From: Cordylochernes scorpioides
Taxonomy: Eukaryota > Arthropoda > Arachnida > Pseudoscorpiones > Chernetidae
NCBI GenBank assembly: GCA_030710605.1
Contig: CP092877.1
Location: forward strand, 72,687,006-72,751,005
Reading direction: 5' to 3'
Length of the DNA stretch: 64,000 nucleotides
How positions within the stretch are numbered: the first letter of the stretch is position 1; the number at the start of each line of letters is the position of its first letter. Under the pieces are notes generated by a model. That model ran no database searches. It was not told the DNA's origin and saw nothing but the letters and a program-made list of their open reading frames with translations. This document shows positions 33,713 to 45,059 of the stretch, piece by piece. A program made the translations under genes and the position numbers.

Positions 33713-33985
33713 TTGCACTTAAAAAAGGTGAATAATCAGAATTTTTATATCTATACTTACTTGCAGTTTAAATGCGTTGAATTCAGGCTTCGTATGCAGA
33801 CTCTAGCAGCCTCAAAACGATACTGCCTCCAGAAGGAAAAGAATATGAAACTAAATGAACTTAGTATATTGGATTTTATTGGATGTTTGGTTTTCTTGCA
33901 AGGGCTGTTTACTGGTATCCATCAAGTCTTTAAAGGTTTTCTCAGGGAGGTCCTCAAGGAGAAGAAGCTTGTGGTGGGGTGAAGC
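33713..33985 (+). other. Unidentified open frame, 89 codons
   Basis: A frame with a hydrophobic stretch (ILDFIGCLVFLQGLF) followed by basic residues. No family recognised and no upstream context. Possibly random. Confidence 0.2.
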
Positions 33986-34199
33986 CACTGTACTCCTGCC
34001 ATAAAATTCAATATTTTAATTCTTCTAAATTTGCATAGAGAAGAACCCCTGATAAAAAATATTTGTAAAACCTTTTTAAATGTTTTCTATTTGATTCAAT
34101 GGTCTATTTTTGGTTTAGTGATTTGGGGAAGACCTCGATTTTGGTTTATTCTTTATTTTAGGATATATTTCTTCTGTGTATTCTTCTCTTAGGTAAGTA

Positions 34200-34500
34200 G
34201 CATGCGTTCTTTGGGTCTTCTGGAAGCTATCTCAGGGAACATGTCGCGCAGCGGAACAAGGGCGTTGTGCCAGGCTGGAAATAGCACGGGATGGTCAGCA
34301 CGTGAACCCGCTGTTTACGTCCGCGGCGTAAACACGCCAACTCCAAATGGAGAAATCCGTCGCACGCTTGCTTACGTTGCTAGCAACGTCCTCAGTCGAC
34401 ATTGCCGACATCACATACTGGTGACATCTAGACTTGGGAAGTCATTTGACACTCTGAGACAATGTGCATGTGCAGAATCTTATGTCAAGACCTTGTAATA
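34200..34500 (+). promoter_or_regulatory. CpG-rich single-copy-looking segment with two palindromes
   Basis: GC content is clearly above the flanks and no dispersed family matches within the window. It contains TGTTTACG-(7)-CGTAAACA (34312-34334), two inverted forkhead-like TGTTTAC motifs, and the perfect palindrome ACGTTGCTAGCAACGT (34374-34389), which resembles an RFX X-box half-site pair. A frame of 98 codons (34202-34498) spans it without a known domain. It could be a host regulatory element or exon; the function is inferred from motifs alone. Confidence 0.3.
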
Positions 34501-34504
34501 GAGT

Positions 34505-35110
34505 AAAGGATGAGCTGAAGTTAGGCCGAAGGGTATGCTGGAGTTGGTTTGAAGGGTATATTGGACTGAAGGATGGGCTGTAGCAGGATTAAGAATAGAT
34601 TAAAGTTTGATTAATAATTGGCTCAAGTTGGTCTGATAGATAGAATGGCGTTAAACAGGCTGAAGTCGGCTAAAGGATAGTCTGAAGTTTAAGTTAGGTT
34701 GGAGTTGACTGGAGTTGAATTATGAATAGGTTGAAATTGGACTGAAGGATAGACTGGGGTTGAATTAAGGATAGACTGAGGTTGGATTAAGGATAGACTG
34801 AAGTTGGGCTGAGGGATAGACTGGAGTTAAGCTGAAGGATAGACTGAGGTTGGATTAAGGATAGACTGAAATTGGGCTGAGGGATAGACTGGAGTTAAGC
34901 TGAAGGATAGACTGAAGTTGGGCTGAGGGATAGACTGGAGTTAAGCTGAAGGATAGACTGGAGTTGGGCTGAGAGATAGACTGGAGTTAAGCTGAAGGAT
35001 AGACTGGAGTTGGGTTGAGGGATAGACTGGCGTTAAGCTGAAGGATAGACTGAAGTTGGGCTGAGGATAGACTGAAGTTGGGCTATAGTTGTGTTGAATT
35101 AAGGATAGGC
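34505..35110. repeat. 23/46-bp degenerate minisatellite
   Basis: Alternating half-units GAAGGATAGACTGGAGTTGG and GAGGGATAGACTGGAGTTAA. Most regular from 34800 to 35070, decaying to the left. The region from 35111 to 35500 has no recognised gene. Confidence 0.8.
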
Positions 35111-35519
35111 TGATTAAGACTTCATCAAATCTCAATCTGACAGAACATGTGTCCATCAGCGATGGAAGTCAAATTTTTATAGATCATATTGTGCAGAGTT
35201 GATTAAATGTCCTTGAATATTGTCATATTTATTGAATTTCTTTCTCTAAAATTATTTTAACATCTCTCTATTGTCCTTTTTTATATTTCTGATAGTTCAC
35301 AGAAAGGGTGCTTTGGTCACAAATTGCTTTTACCACAAATAGTTTCCCAGACTCCAGGTCTGGAGTTCCTGGTGGAAATGAGATGGTAATTCAGAGCGGC
35401 GACATTTCCCCAATTTCCTCAGGAAACACCGAACTCACTAACTCAATATTGTTTCGGGGAACTTCTACACATAGCCTAAACCTATGTTCTATATAAAATC
35501 TAATTTCGCTGTGGTCCGC

Positions 35520-36020
35520 TTGTAAATGTTGTTGTTGTCTTGTCCAATGAAGAGCCTCAGATGTCTCCATACATCTCTATCACAGCAGTCGTTCTCTTTC
35601 TTGGGTGTGTAAAGCTGCTTCTCTGGGTCCATGTCAATTTTATGTTGTTGTTGTCGTGTCCAATGAAGAACCTCAGATGTTTCCATACATCTCTATCATA
35701 GCAGTCGCAATGTTTACTATCTTGGGCGTGTAAAGCTGCTGCTCTGGGTTCATGTCAATTTTTGTTGTTTTCGTGTCCAATGAAGAGCCTCAGATGTTCC
35801 CATGCATCTCTATCACAGCAGTCGCAATGTTCTCTATCTTGGGTGTGTAAAGCTGCTGCTCTGGGTCTATGTCAATTTTCTGCAAGGCTGCGGCCATTGC
35901 TGGGCATGAGAATATATGGGTAGGTGTTAGTTCCACGCCAGGACAGTTGTTGCATGTTCTATAGGTTCTTGTGCCATCTGGATGTATTGTCATTCCTTTA
36001 TGGTGTTTCGTTCTGAGTCT
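35520..36020 (-). pseudogene. LINE C-terminus with its 3' end repeated three times
   Basis: On the minus strand 36000-35790 encodes MTIHPDGTRTYRTCNNCPGV followed by ELTPTHIFSCPAM, a C-x2-C...H...C knuckle, then AAALQKIDIDPEQQLYTPKI. The last part of this unit (from KIDMDPEQQLYTPK to the (CAA)n tail) is then repeated in tandem at about 35690-35785, 35575-35650 and 35520-35570. Similar sets lie at 49430-49690, 58680-59290 and 62130-62600. Confidence 0.75.
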
Positions 36021-36599
36021 TGTTATAGTTCTTTAAATTCTTCTCTCAGAGTTTATTTCAAATATTTGATCTTTTCTTATTTTTGTTGAATTATCTTGTA
36101 TTTGGTAAATATAATAATTAAAAAAATTGAAGTGTATGGGAAGGTTCACCAAAGAATGCAACTTTTTTTTTATTACTCCATATAAATTCTTATTGATTAT
36201 ACCTTCCCATATTTTACATAGAATATTCTGCATTTTTACAGCAGCTTTCCTATATAGAAAGATTCTGTCCTAAATCTGTACAAAAAATATCTTGGATTCC
36301 TTCTGAAACGTATAAACTGACATAAATATATAATAATAATCAAAACCATAGAGTTGGTCAATGGTCAAAAGTAATTATTTTCTTTATTTTTTTCACTCAA
36401 TATACGAAATTTCATAAGTAGAGGACTGTTCTGTAAAATGAAGTATGGTTGGGACTTTGTGAGCCTCTGGCTGCTATGGTAGCCTTGAGGATCTGCAGGG
36501 AAATGTGGCTGACTGACATGGCAATGACACTTCTTCATTCCATGGAGCAGCACAAACTTTAGGACAAGATACCACCCTCACTTTACTATCTACATATAC

Positions 36600-36790
36600 T
36601 GCATATTCATCTCCCTGGACACTTTTATTTTTCCGTTCATCATTACTCTTCATAATTCACCCTTTCATACCTCATCCAAAAAGGTTAGAAATAGTCAATA
36701 TTTCACCTTGAAATAAAATTTTGATTTTTCGTTAAAAAGAAACTCATGCGGTGTAACTTCAAGTGTCGTTTTGCAATCACAGGCCGCAGT
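36600..36790. mobile_element. Foldback MITE family B, single arm
   Basis: CACTTTTATTTTTCCGTTCA, then TCACCTTGAAATAAAATTTT and the arm end GTCGTTTTGCAATCACAGGC. The left arm is absent. The stretch 36800-37140 holds a short repeat around TTTCGGGCCAAATGCCC but no gene. Confidence 0.6.
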
Positions 36791-37167
36791 GTATTATATT
36801 ATATTATATTCATCTCCCTTGCCTTTACAATTCAACAAAACCAATAAACAATCCAGGGCCAGGTTTCTTTTAACTATTTTTTATTTCTCAAGTTTTCGGG
36901 CCAAATGCCCTTCAACAGGAAATCTAAAAGTAATGGACCCACTTTTCATTGGCAGTTACAATTCGATGCAAAAAACTCTTTCTTTTTTTTTACTTTGGAG
37001 AAGTTGTTCACACGTGAAAAAACGGCGTTCGGCGAACTTGGCTTCAGTTCATACGGTACTCAATATCCTACCTTTCGGATCATTCCCATTTCTTTTAAGC
37101 GATTAAAAATGGCTGGTCTCCTATTGAAGGGCATTTTGACACGAAAGCATGAGAAATGGTGGTGGTG

Positions 37168-37540
37168 TCTTGTCCATGGAGCAGATCAGATCGGTCCGTG
37201 TACCCTGATCACAATACCGGCTAACTGAGGTGGTGGTGGTGTCTTGTCCATGGAGCAGATCAGATCGGTCCGTGTACCCTGATCACAATACCGGCTAACT
37301 GAGGTGGTGGTGGTGTCTTGTCCATGGAGCAGATCAGATCGGTCCGTGTACCCTGATCACAATACCGGCCAACTGAGGTGTCTTGTCGTATGGATGTCCT
37401 CTTCTGGATTGATGTCTGCCATATAAAGAGCTGCAAGGATGGCCGGGTAACTGTATGTGGTCTGGAGTGAGTTGGGTGTTGTGACAGTTATTGCAATTTC
37501 TGGTGGATCTAGTCATGTCTGGTTTTATCGTCATTCCTTT
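37168..37540 (-). pseudogene. LINE C-terminus with a 74-bp tail repeat
   Basis: The minus-strand frame (37534-37334) contains RNCNNCHNTQLTPDHIQLPG and IRVHGPI, a second, diverged LINE C-terminal family. Its end, including a (GGT/ACC)n tract, is iterated three times with a 74-bp step (TCTTGTCCATGG at 37168, 37242 and 37316). Confidence 0.65.
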
Positions 37541-37689
37541 AAAATGTCCTTTTCTGATTTTTCGAAATCGTTGTTGTTAATTATCTTTTAATGTTGAGGT
37601 TGCATATGGGCTGGGGTATTTTGGTTTTTGTGATGAGTTTTGCTCTTGTTATTGTATTTGTCTATAAAATATCATTGGATTGCTTATTA

Positions 37690-37965
37690 ATTTTGTTAAA
37701 CTATGTAAATAGAGCTATGGATATATGAAAATAATGCCTGAAGTTTTGACCAGTAGGCCAACACCAGAGAGACTACAGGGATGTCGTCAGAGCTCAAAAC
37801 CCTGACCTCTGTACTGGCGACCCTCCCACCTTTGAACCAGGGAGGTAAGGAGGAAGAATCCGTGGGTAGGGCAGTGTTGGAGGGCAGGTCGACCTTCCAT
37901 TGTTCTCCTCCAACACTGGACTGATTGTTCCATCTGATGTAGTGCCCATTGTTGGCCATTATTGT
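37690..37965 (-). other. Unidentified frame
   Basis: 87 codons, GC-richer than its surroundings, no recognised motif. From 37966 to 39500 the sequence is AT-rich. I see a repeat around GCTTTCGGGCTCATACGCCC at 39130 related to 36890 and 60820, and no gene. Confidence 0.2.
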
Positions 37966-39639
37966 TTTTACTAGTTCTCGGCTGAAAAATGATCGTCCAT
38001 AAACTTTTATAGCTCTAATCGCCGTGTATCAGCGCTCATTCGTCTTGCCGCACCAGATCCTTCCAGATTTTCTTACAAACCACTTTAACCTTTAACCCCT
38101 CACTTCCTTGAACTTCAATTCTTTTCTATTTGTTCCCCCGGGTTTTAAAGCTTAGGCTTGAAGAATGAATAGATTTTAATTTGCATATTCTTCTTTAGTT
38201 AGTTATTGTTATGGAGTTATTAACCTTTTGTGTTGTGTGTGTTTTTATAAGCTTTGAGGAAGAGAATGATTTCGTGAGCTTTAATTTTGGGCTCTAATTT
38301 AGACCAATTAGAATTTTAGCCACGTCTACTGATTATTATCAACGCATTTTCTATAGGTAGTAAATGCAAATATAAGACGACGTGCAAATGGTGATTTTAT
38401 GCAAATTAAAATGCAACACATAAGTGTTTGGAAAATTTGATATTATGCATATATATTCATTATAAACGAAATTTTTAGAAAAACGGATAAAATAAGATAA
38501 AAACAGAACATTTGTATATATAGAAGATGCACACTAATAAAGATTGAATATTTCACTAAAAGTGAAAAGATTTTGATCGAATCAAAAGCAGTCTAGATAT
38601 GAAATTTACACCTTTTAGTATTTGGTTGAAGCTGTACAGTTTTTGCGTGAAACTTAACTCAAGTTTTATGCAAAAATATCCTGATTATCCTGTTTGTACA
38701 AGTTGATTTTCATTTATGTGTGCTTTTTTTTATGGTTTTTATGTGAAGAGTATTGAAAACATTCGTAATTTTTTTTGGTAAATCTGTTTAAGAGATTCCT
38801 TGGCTCTCTGCAATCAAATGATAATCCGTTGTGTGTGTTTATTTAATCCACACAATACTTCGCTTGTTAACAACATGTTGTAACTTATAAATACAAACAT
38901 TATAAGTTGTCAAATAATCTTCAATATGTTTCTTTATATGAATCGTAAGGCTATGCAAAATACGTGAGTGAATATTATAAGTTTGTCCCAAAAGTTCATA
39001 AACATATTATGATTTATATTTTGCAAGTGTTTACGAATTTTTGGGACTACCTTGTTAATATTCATAAATAAGTTAAAACAAAGCATCTAGGGCTGCGTAT
39101 CTTTTATTTCACAATTATAACACAAGCTTTCGGGCTCATACGCCCTTCTACGGGAGTTAATAACCGACTAACCATCTAATCTGAGATTACATTTTATATA
39201 TGTAGCTATTATTTTGCATATTGGCCTGATTGAATAATTAACATATTTAGATTTACATATAGGTTGCATAATTTTGGAAATATTAATTCTAATTGATATG
39301 CGGTTATATGAATTATTTTTATATGAATATTATGTTGCATGTTTTCATTTTCGTTAATATTGTTAACCTTGGTATAATTATAACAGAATTGAAGAATGAT
39401 TTAATCTCTGATGTTCTATATCAAGGGTGGCCAATCAACAGGTGGGCCAAGTTTCAGAATTACGAGGTAATACTAAAAGTTCGTAAACACTTACAAAATA
39501 TAAATCATAATATGTTTATGAACTTTTGGGACAACCTTGTAAAACACTCGCATATACATACCCAAACAGGTATATATAGGCACACACACTCGTACATATG
39601 CACACACATATTGCTACATATACACGCACATACATAACA

Positions 39640-40550
39640 CCCGCACCCACACTTGTACATATGCAGGCCCATGTATAGCACACGCACATCCTCCTACATT
39701 TTTACGCACATATATAACACCCGCACCCACACTTGTACATATGCAGGCCCATGTATAGCACACGCACATCCTCCTACATTTTTACGCACCTATATAACAC
39801 CCGCACCCACACTTGTACATATGCAGGCCCATGTATAGCACACGCACATCCTCCTACATTTTTACGCACTTATATAACACCCGCACCCACACTTGTACAT
39901 ATGCAGGCCCATGTATAGCACACGCACATCTTCCTACATTTTTACGCACTTATATAACACCCGCACCCACACTTGTACATATGCAGGCCCATGTATAGCA
40001 CACGCACATCCTCCTACATTTTTACGCACTTATATAACACCCGCACCCACACTTGTACATATGCAGGCCCATGTATAGCACACGCACATCCTCCTACATT
40101 TTTACGCACTTATATAACACCCGCACCCACACTTGTACATATGCAGGCCCATGTATAGCACACGCACATCCTCCTGCATTTTTACGCACTTATATAACAC
40201 CCGCACCCACACTTGTACATATGCAGGCCCATGTATAGCACACGCACATCCTCCTACATTTTTACGCACTTATATAACACCCGCACCCACACTTGTACAT
40301 ATGCAGGCCCATGTATAGCACACGCACATCCTCCTACATTTTTACGCACTTATATAACACCCGCACCCTCATTTGTACATATGCAGGCCCATGTATAGCA
40401 CACGCACATCCTCCTACATTCTTACGCACATATATAACACACGCACCCACACTTGTACATATGCAGGCCCATGTATAGCGCACGCACATCCTCCTACATT
40501 TTTACGCACTTATATAACACACGCACACCCTAGTAAATTTCACGCACATA
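39640..40550. repeat. 80-bp satellite, about 11 copies
   Basis: The unit includes CATATGCAGGCCCATGTATA, GCACACGCACATCCTCCTAC and ATTTTTACGCACTTATATAA. The period is exactly 80 bp with almost no variation in the central copies. The flanks are looser CACA-rich sequence from 39545. Confidence 0.95.
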
Positions 40551-40916
40551 TATAACACCCATACTTGGACATTTGCATGTACCTAGAGACACAATTACAT
40601 ATCACATCCCTATTTTCTCCTATCTTATATGTTATTTAGTTTGTCATTATTGTCGACACACAGCCCCACTTGACAAGGATTGGGTTGTATCCCATTGCTG
40701 GACCACGTGTTGTTACGTCGAGTGGTGTCCTGGAGATAAGCCGACGTTATATAACACGGAAGCACCACGTGATCACGGAAATATTCTTGCACGACGGCGG
40801 GCTTGGTAGCGGACAGATTACAAGTGCCCCAAATACCTAGTGATAAAATGGTACAAATCTATATACATGTATTAACTTGAATCATGTCGAAAATAACCTA
40901 TACCCTGAGTCTTCCT

Positions 40917-41527
40917 TGTTCCAAAATCACTTTATTAGGTACCGCTCAACATGAACAACCTAATTTATGATATTTACAACAATGAATAATATATGTGAAA
41001 GTTTTTTTTTTCTGGTGATAAATTGTTTATTAACAATTGATCAAATACGTTGTAACAATCACAAAGATTGGTTTTCGCAACAGCACTAATATTAGAATAG
41101 CAAGATTGAAAAATAATCTTTTATCCAAGTCAGTTCACCTATTCATTGGGGCCAATATTTTAGGATCGAAATCGCGACCAAATATTGTTAACAAATAGCT
41201 TAATCTCTGTTGATATTGCTTGGTCTTAAATGGAATATCTTGCAAAATTTATTCCGAAGAAAATTCATCAAATTGAGCCACTGCGATGTTGTTATATCAA
41301 AAAAGTAATTAGATAATGAGCAGATTGTTTTAATTCAATCAGGGGGGGGGCTCATCATTTGGCAAAACAGCTCCAAATTGAATCGAATACACGAATTTTT
41401 TCTTCTTTTCAAAAGCTTTTAATACGTGAAGGTTATTTACATATTAAAACAAAGTGTCCAATGCGGGATTCAATCCTGGTTCATGGCTGTCGGGAATCGA
41501 GGGTTTTAACCAATCATCCACTGACTC
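40917..41527 (-). mobile_element. SINE-B split by a 410-bp insertion
   Basis: 40917-41010 is the 3' side (TTTATTAGGTACCGCTCAAC...GTGAAAG) and 41424-41527 the tRNA-like head side (GAAGGTTATTTACATATTAA...CCACTGACTC). The intervening insert (41011-41423) begins with a T tract and has no frame that I recognise. Confidence 0.65.
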
Positions 41528-41551
41528 TTGTAGCCTGAGTATATATATATA

Positions 41552-43235
41552 CTAGCCGAATGACCCGGGCAACGCCCGTGTTTTACCCGATTGAATGTTT
41601 TGATTCAAATACTATTTGTTACAATTATAAATTGGCGCCTTAAATAAATGCATATATTAGTTAATAACTATAGCCTATGTGCTTTATCTGTCTATGTACT
41701 GTTGGCTTCCGTAGGCGTCTCTTACTGGGAAAAAGAAATAGATGATTCCATTTAGTTATTAACTAATATATGCATTTATTTAAGGAGCGACCCGCTCCAA
41801 CACAATAGTTACAAAAACCAAAAAGCGAGTGGGGGGGGGGGGGCAAAGTCAAAAACAAAGTGTCTCGCGTAGTGGCGGCGCCATCGTAGCCACGTGATCG
41901 TAGCCAACCAATAAGAGAGCGCCATTCCAAAAAAAAAAAAGCAAACGGTGACAGAGATTACGCATGACGCTCGTAACTGTATATAGAATATTTCACGTGC
42001 CTTATTTGCATAAATAGAAACTGCTTTTAAAGGAAAAGCATCTCACGCGTCAAAAATGAAAGTAAAAAAAAATCCGGCATCTTTTGGACGTCTCTCAAAG
42101 CATAATGGTTAATTGAAACTGGTTCATTCCCTTTTTTTTTTTTTTTTTTGTAAATTCGGAAAGCCCATACTGGAAAACCTAAGGTTTTTGTGTTTACTTT
42201 AATGGAGGAGGTGTTTGTTTTTCTTTTTTAAAAAATTGATTTCTTCTCCCTGAAAAATGTGCATAATCATAAATTTTATAGTTTCAAAGGTATTTGGTCG
42301 AAATTCTATAATTAAAAACCAACGATTAATTTATATTTTTTTCCGACAATTGGCGCAAGCCATCAGCAACTTTTAATTGCACAATCAGAAAAAAAAATCT
42401 TAATATATCCAACCGCGAATCCCAGTACAAATTCATTTTCGAATTTATTCAAATAACAATAAATCTGGTATTAATACAAAACAATAACGCACCATCTACA
42501 TAGAGCAAATGAAAACATTAAGATGCTAATGTTTATTTCATACATTAATCAAACTTCTACTGTCCTTACTGTGATGAAAAAATATTGGGAGGGCTTGGCT
42601 TATCAGTGGTGAACCCTCCCAGCAGTTTCGCTAATTTAATCCACCAGACCGCTTCTTTAGAGCTCTAATACTGTATTGGATTATTCTGCTTATATACGCA
42701 GCACTGAAAGGTAGAATCTCAGAAATGTTATTCAAGAAAACTATGGATATAAGCTTTTAAGACAGTAGAATTCTATATAAACATTTTAATTCAAAGCAAT
42801 AACAAGCCATTCTATATACAGTTACGAGCGTCATTCTTCATCAGTCATCTCTGTCACCGTTTGCTTTTTTTTTTTTTTTGGAACGGCGCCCTCCTATTGG
42901 TCGGCTACGATCACGCCACCTTTGCCCCCCCCCCCCCCCCCCCCCACTCGCTTTTTCGTTTTTGTAACCATTGTGTTGGAGCGGGTCGCTCCTTAAATAA
43001 ATGCATATATTAGTTAATAACCAAATGGAATCCTCTCTTTCTTTTTCCCAGTAAGAGACGCCTACGGAAGCCAACAGTACATAGACAGATAAAGCACATA
43101 GGCTATAGTTATTAACTAACATATGCATTTATATAAGGCGCCAATTTATAATTGTAACAAATAGTATTTGAATCAAAACATTCAATCGGGTAAAACACGG
43201 GCATTGCCCGGGTCATTCGGCTAGTATATATATAT
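41552..43235. mobile_element. Large foldback element with about 430-bp arms
   Basis: The left arm (41552-41996) and right arm (about 42815-43235) are inverted copies from ACTAGCCGAATGACCCGGGC through ATAAATGCATATATTAGTTA, a G/C homopolymer, and a GAGCGTCAT end. The GC palindrome CCCGGGCAACGCCCG near each tip resembles the Helitron-like element at 4472, so each arm may be one copy arranged head to head. The interior of about 820 bp contains a MITE family A copy. Confidence 0.7.
42550..42775 (+). mobile_element. MITE family A, full copy
   Basis: From AAACTTCTACTGTCCTTACT to AAGACAGTAGAATT. It lies between the arms of the foldback element. Confidence 0.7.
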
Positions 43236-43242
43236 ATATATA

Positions 43243-43405
43243 TAACAAATGAAAACATTAAGACGCGAATGTTTCTTTTCACAAATAAATCAAACCAAAA
43301 GCATTCCTAATATTTTTTCATCGCAGTAAGGACAGTAATAGTTTGATTTATTTGTGAAAAAAAACATTCTCGTCTTAATGTTTTTATTTGTTATATAAAT
43401 ATTTG
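43243..43405. mobile_element. MITE family A, palindromic ends only
   Basis: ATAACAAATGAAAACATTAA then GAATGTTTCTTTTCACAAAT on the left is mirrored on the right by CATTCTCGTCTTAATG, with only a short family A right end between. An internally deleted copy showing that the family's outer flank is itself an inverted repeat. Confidence 0.6.
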
Positions 43406-43759
43406 CATCTAGAAATCTGTTATTATTCCAAATGTAAATGGATATAATACATATTTTATTTATGGAAAAAAGAGCAGTACAACACAAAGTTACATGTGAG
43501 GTCAGGAAATGACTGCATAACCAGGCAAACTTGTGAGAGGTGGAGCAAGTTGTAGTTAGAGTTCAGAGACTGACGTAAAGTGACTTCATATCAGAGGTTG
43601 AATTGATAAGGTCAACTTACCGTCCGTTAATGAAATACCGGATAAGATTGGATAAACCTTGACCTTACAGTACGTAGCTGCCAGTATTATAATTCCTCTC
43701 TAGTTAACAACGATCATTAAACATATTTAACCTTCAATACCCAATATTTGTATATAACT

Positions 43760-43855
43760 ACGATGCTGATTTGTTATTTGTTTATTTTGTTCTACAGGGA
43801 GAATCCTGTATGGCACGTGTGCCCAATAAAGGCTATTGTTGTTGTTATTGTTAAA
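43760..43855 (+). mobile_element. LINE 3' tail with (GTT)n
   Basis: GGAGAATCCTGTATGGCACG then CCCAATAAAGGCTATTG and GTT repeats. A family D core follows at 43905-43985. Confidence 0.6.
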
Positions 43856-44183
43856 CATATTTAACCAATTCTGTAATAATTAAAAATCAAACGATTAGTT
43901 GATATTTATTCCGATAGATGGCGCAAGCTATCAGCAACTTTTATTTGCATAATCAGGAAATGCCCTTTTTCTTAATTTATCTACCTGATACCAGTACAAT
44001 TTCACATTTATACTATTATTTTCACTTAGTTAATAGTTAGAAAAGGTACGAAATATACTACGCCTTTTTTATAATAATCTATAGGGTGGTATAAATGTGA
44101 TGAGTTATTATTTGAACTAAAGTAATAAATGTATAATGATTATAATAGAAGTATAAAATGAAAGGATTTAAAAGCATGAATGT

Positions 44184-44415
44184 TTCTACTGACCTATAAG
44201 CTTATGTCCATAGTTATCTTGAAAACCATTTCTGAGATTCCACCCTTCAGTGCTGCGTATATAAGCAGAATCGTCCAATACAGTATTAGAGCTCTGAGAA
44301 GCGGTCTGGTGGATTAAATTGGCGAAACCGCTGGGAGGGTTCACCACTGATGAGCCAAGCCCTCTCGCATTATATTATATTTTTCATCACAGTAAGGGTA
44401 GTAGAAGTTTGTATT
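44184..44415 (-). mobile_element. MITE family A, full reverse copy
   Basis: TTTCTACTGACCTATAAGCT at the left and AGGGTAGTAGAAG at the right, with GCGAAACCGCTGGGAGGG in the middle. Confidence 0.7.
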
Positions 44416-44488
44416 ATGTATAAAAGAAACATTCGTGCTTTTAAATCCTTTCATTTTATATGTATAGATGGCGCGTTATTGCTTTGTG

Positions 44489-44560
44489 ATAATAGAAGTA
44501 TAATGGTTAGCATAGCTGTCTTCCAAGCAATTGACCCGGGTTCGATTCCCGGCCGTCGCA
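44489..44560 (+). tRNA. tRNA-Gly(TCC) pseudogene, 5' acceptor strand lost
   Basis: From GTATAATGG (D-arm, 44498) the sequence follows tRNA-Gly(TCC): anticodon loop with TTCCAA at 44520, T-arm CCGGGTTCGATTCCCGG, and a normal 3' acceptor strand CCGTCGC plus A. The expected 5' acceptor strand is replaced by ATAATAG, which cannot pair with CCGTCGC. Boxes A and B are otherwise good, so it may still bind TFIIIC, but it cannot make a normal tRNA. It may instead be the head of a young SINE. Confidence 0.75.
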
Positions 44561-45059
44561 TGTTTTTGAGGCTCAAAAATCATCCATTCTGGTTAGCATC
44601 CCCATAAATAAAGATATTTCCTGAACTGAAGGATTTGTGTATGTTTGTTTGATGAGTGTTGGCAGCAAAAAGAAGGCATTAGGAAAATGTGTAAGTGTAG
44701 GAAGATAAAGCTATGCATAAAAGACCCAAAAAAGAATAATAAAATAGAAGGAAGAGATTTTTAATGCATAATTATTGTTAACATATGTAAATAAGAATAA
44801 AAAGAGAAGAGGAGGAAAGAAGAGCGAAAACTAGGAAGAGTTGTTTAGGAATATTACCAAAAAAGGAAAGTGTTTAGGAAAGGTTTCTCGTAAAAGATGA
44901 ACCCAGGAAGAAGTGAAATGTTGTATAAAATGAAGGATTGGAGGAAAAAGAGTTTATAAGCTAGAGGAAACCGGGAAGAGAGAGATTACATAAAACACGG
45001 TGTTGACAAACAGATAACCGCCCCGTGCAGCGACAAGTCCAAGGACGACAGTCGCCACC

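Noticed and set aside
39653-40555. Series of 60-codon plus-strand frames
   Set aside because: Identical frames shifted by 80 bp; each is one satellite unit and a half.
44489-44560. Intact tRNA-Gly gene
   Set aside because: The 5' acceptor strand does not pair with the 3' strand.
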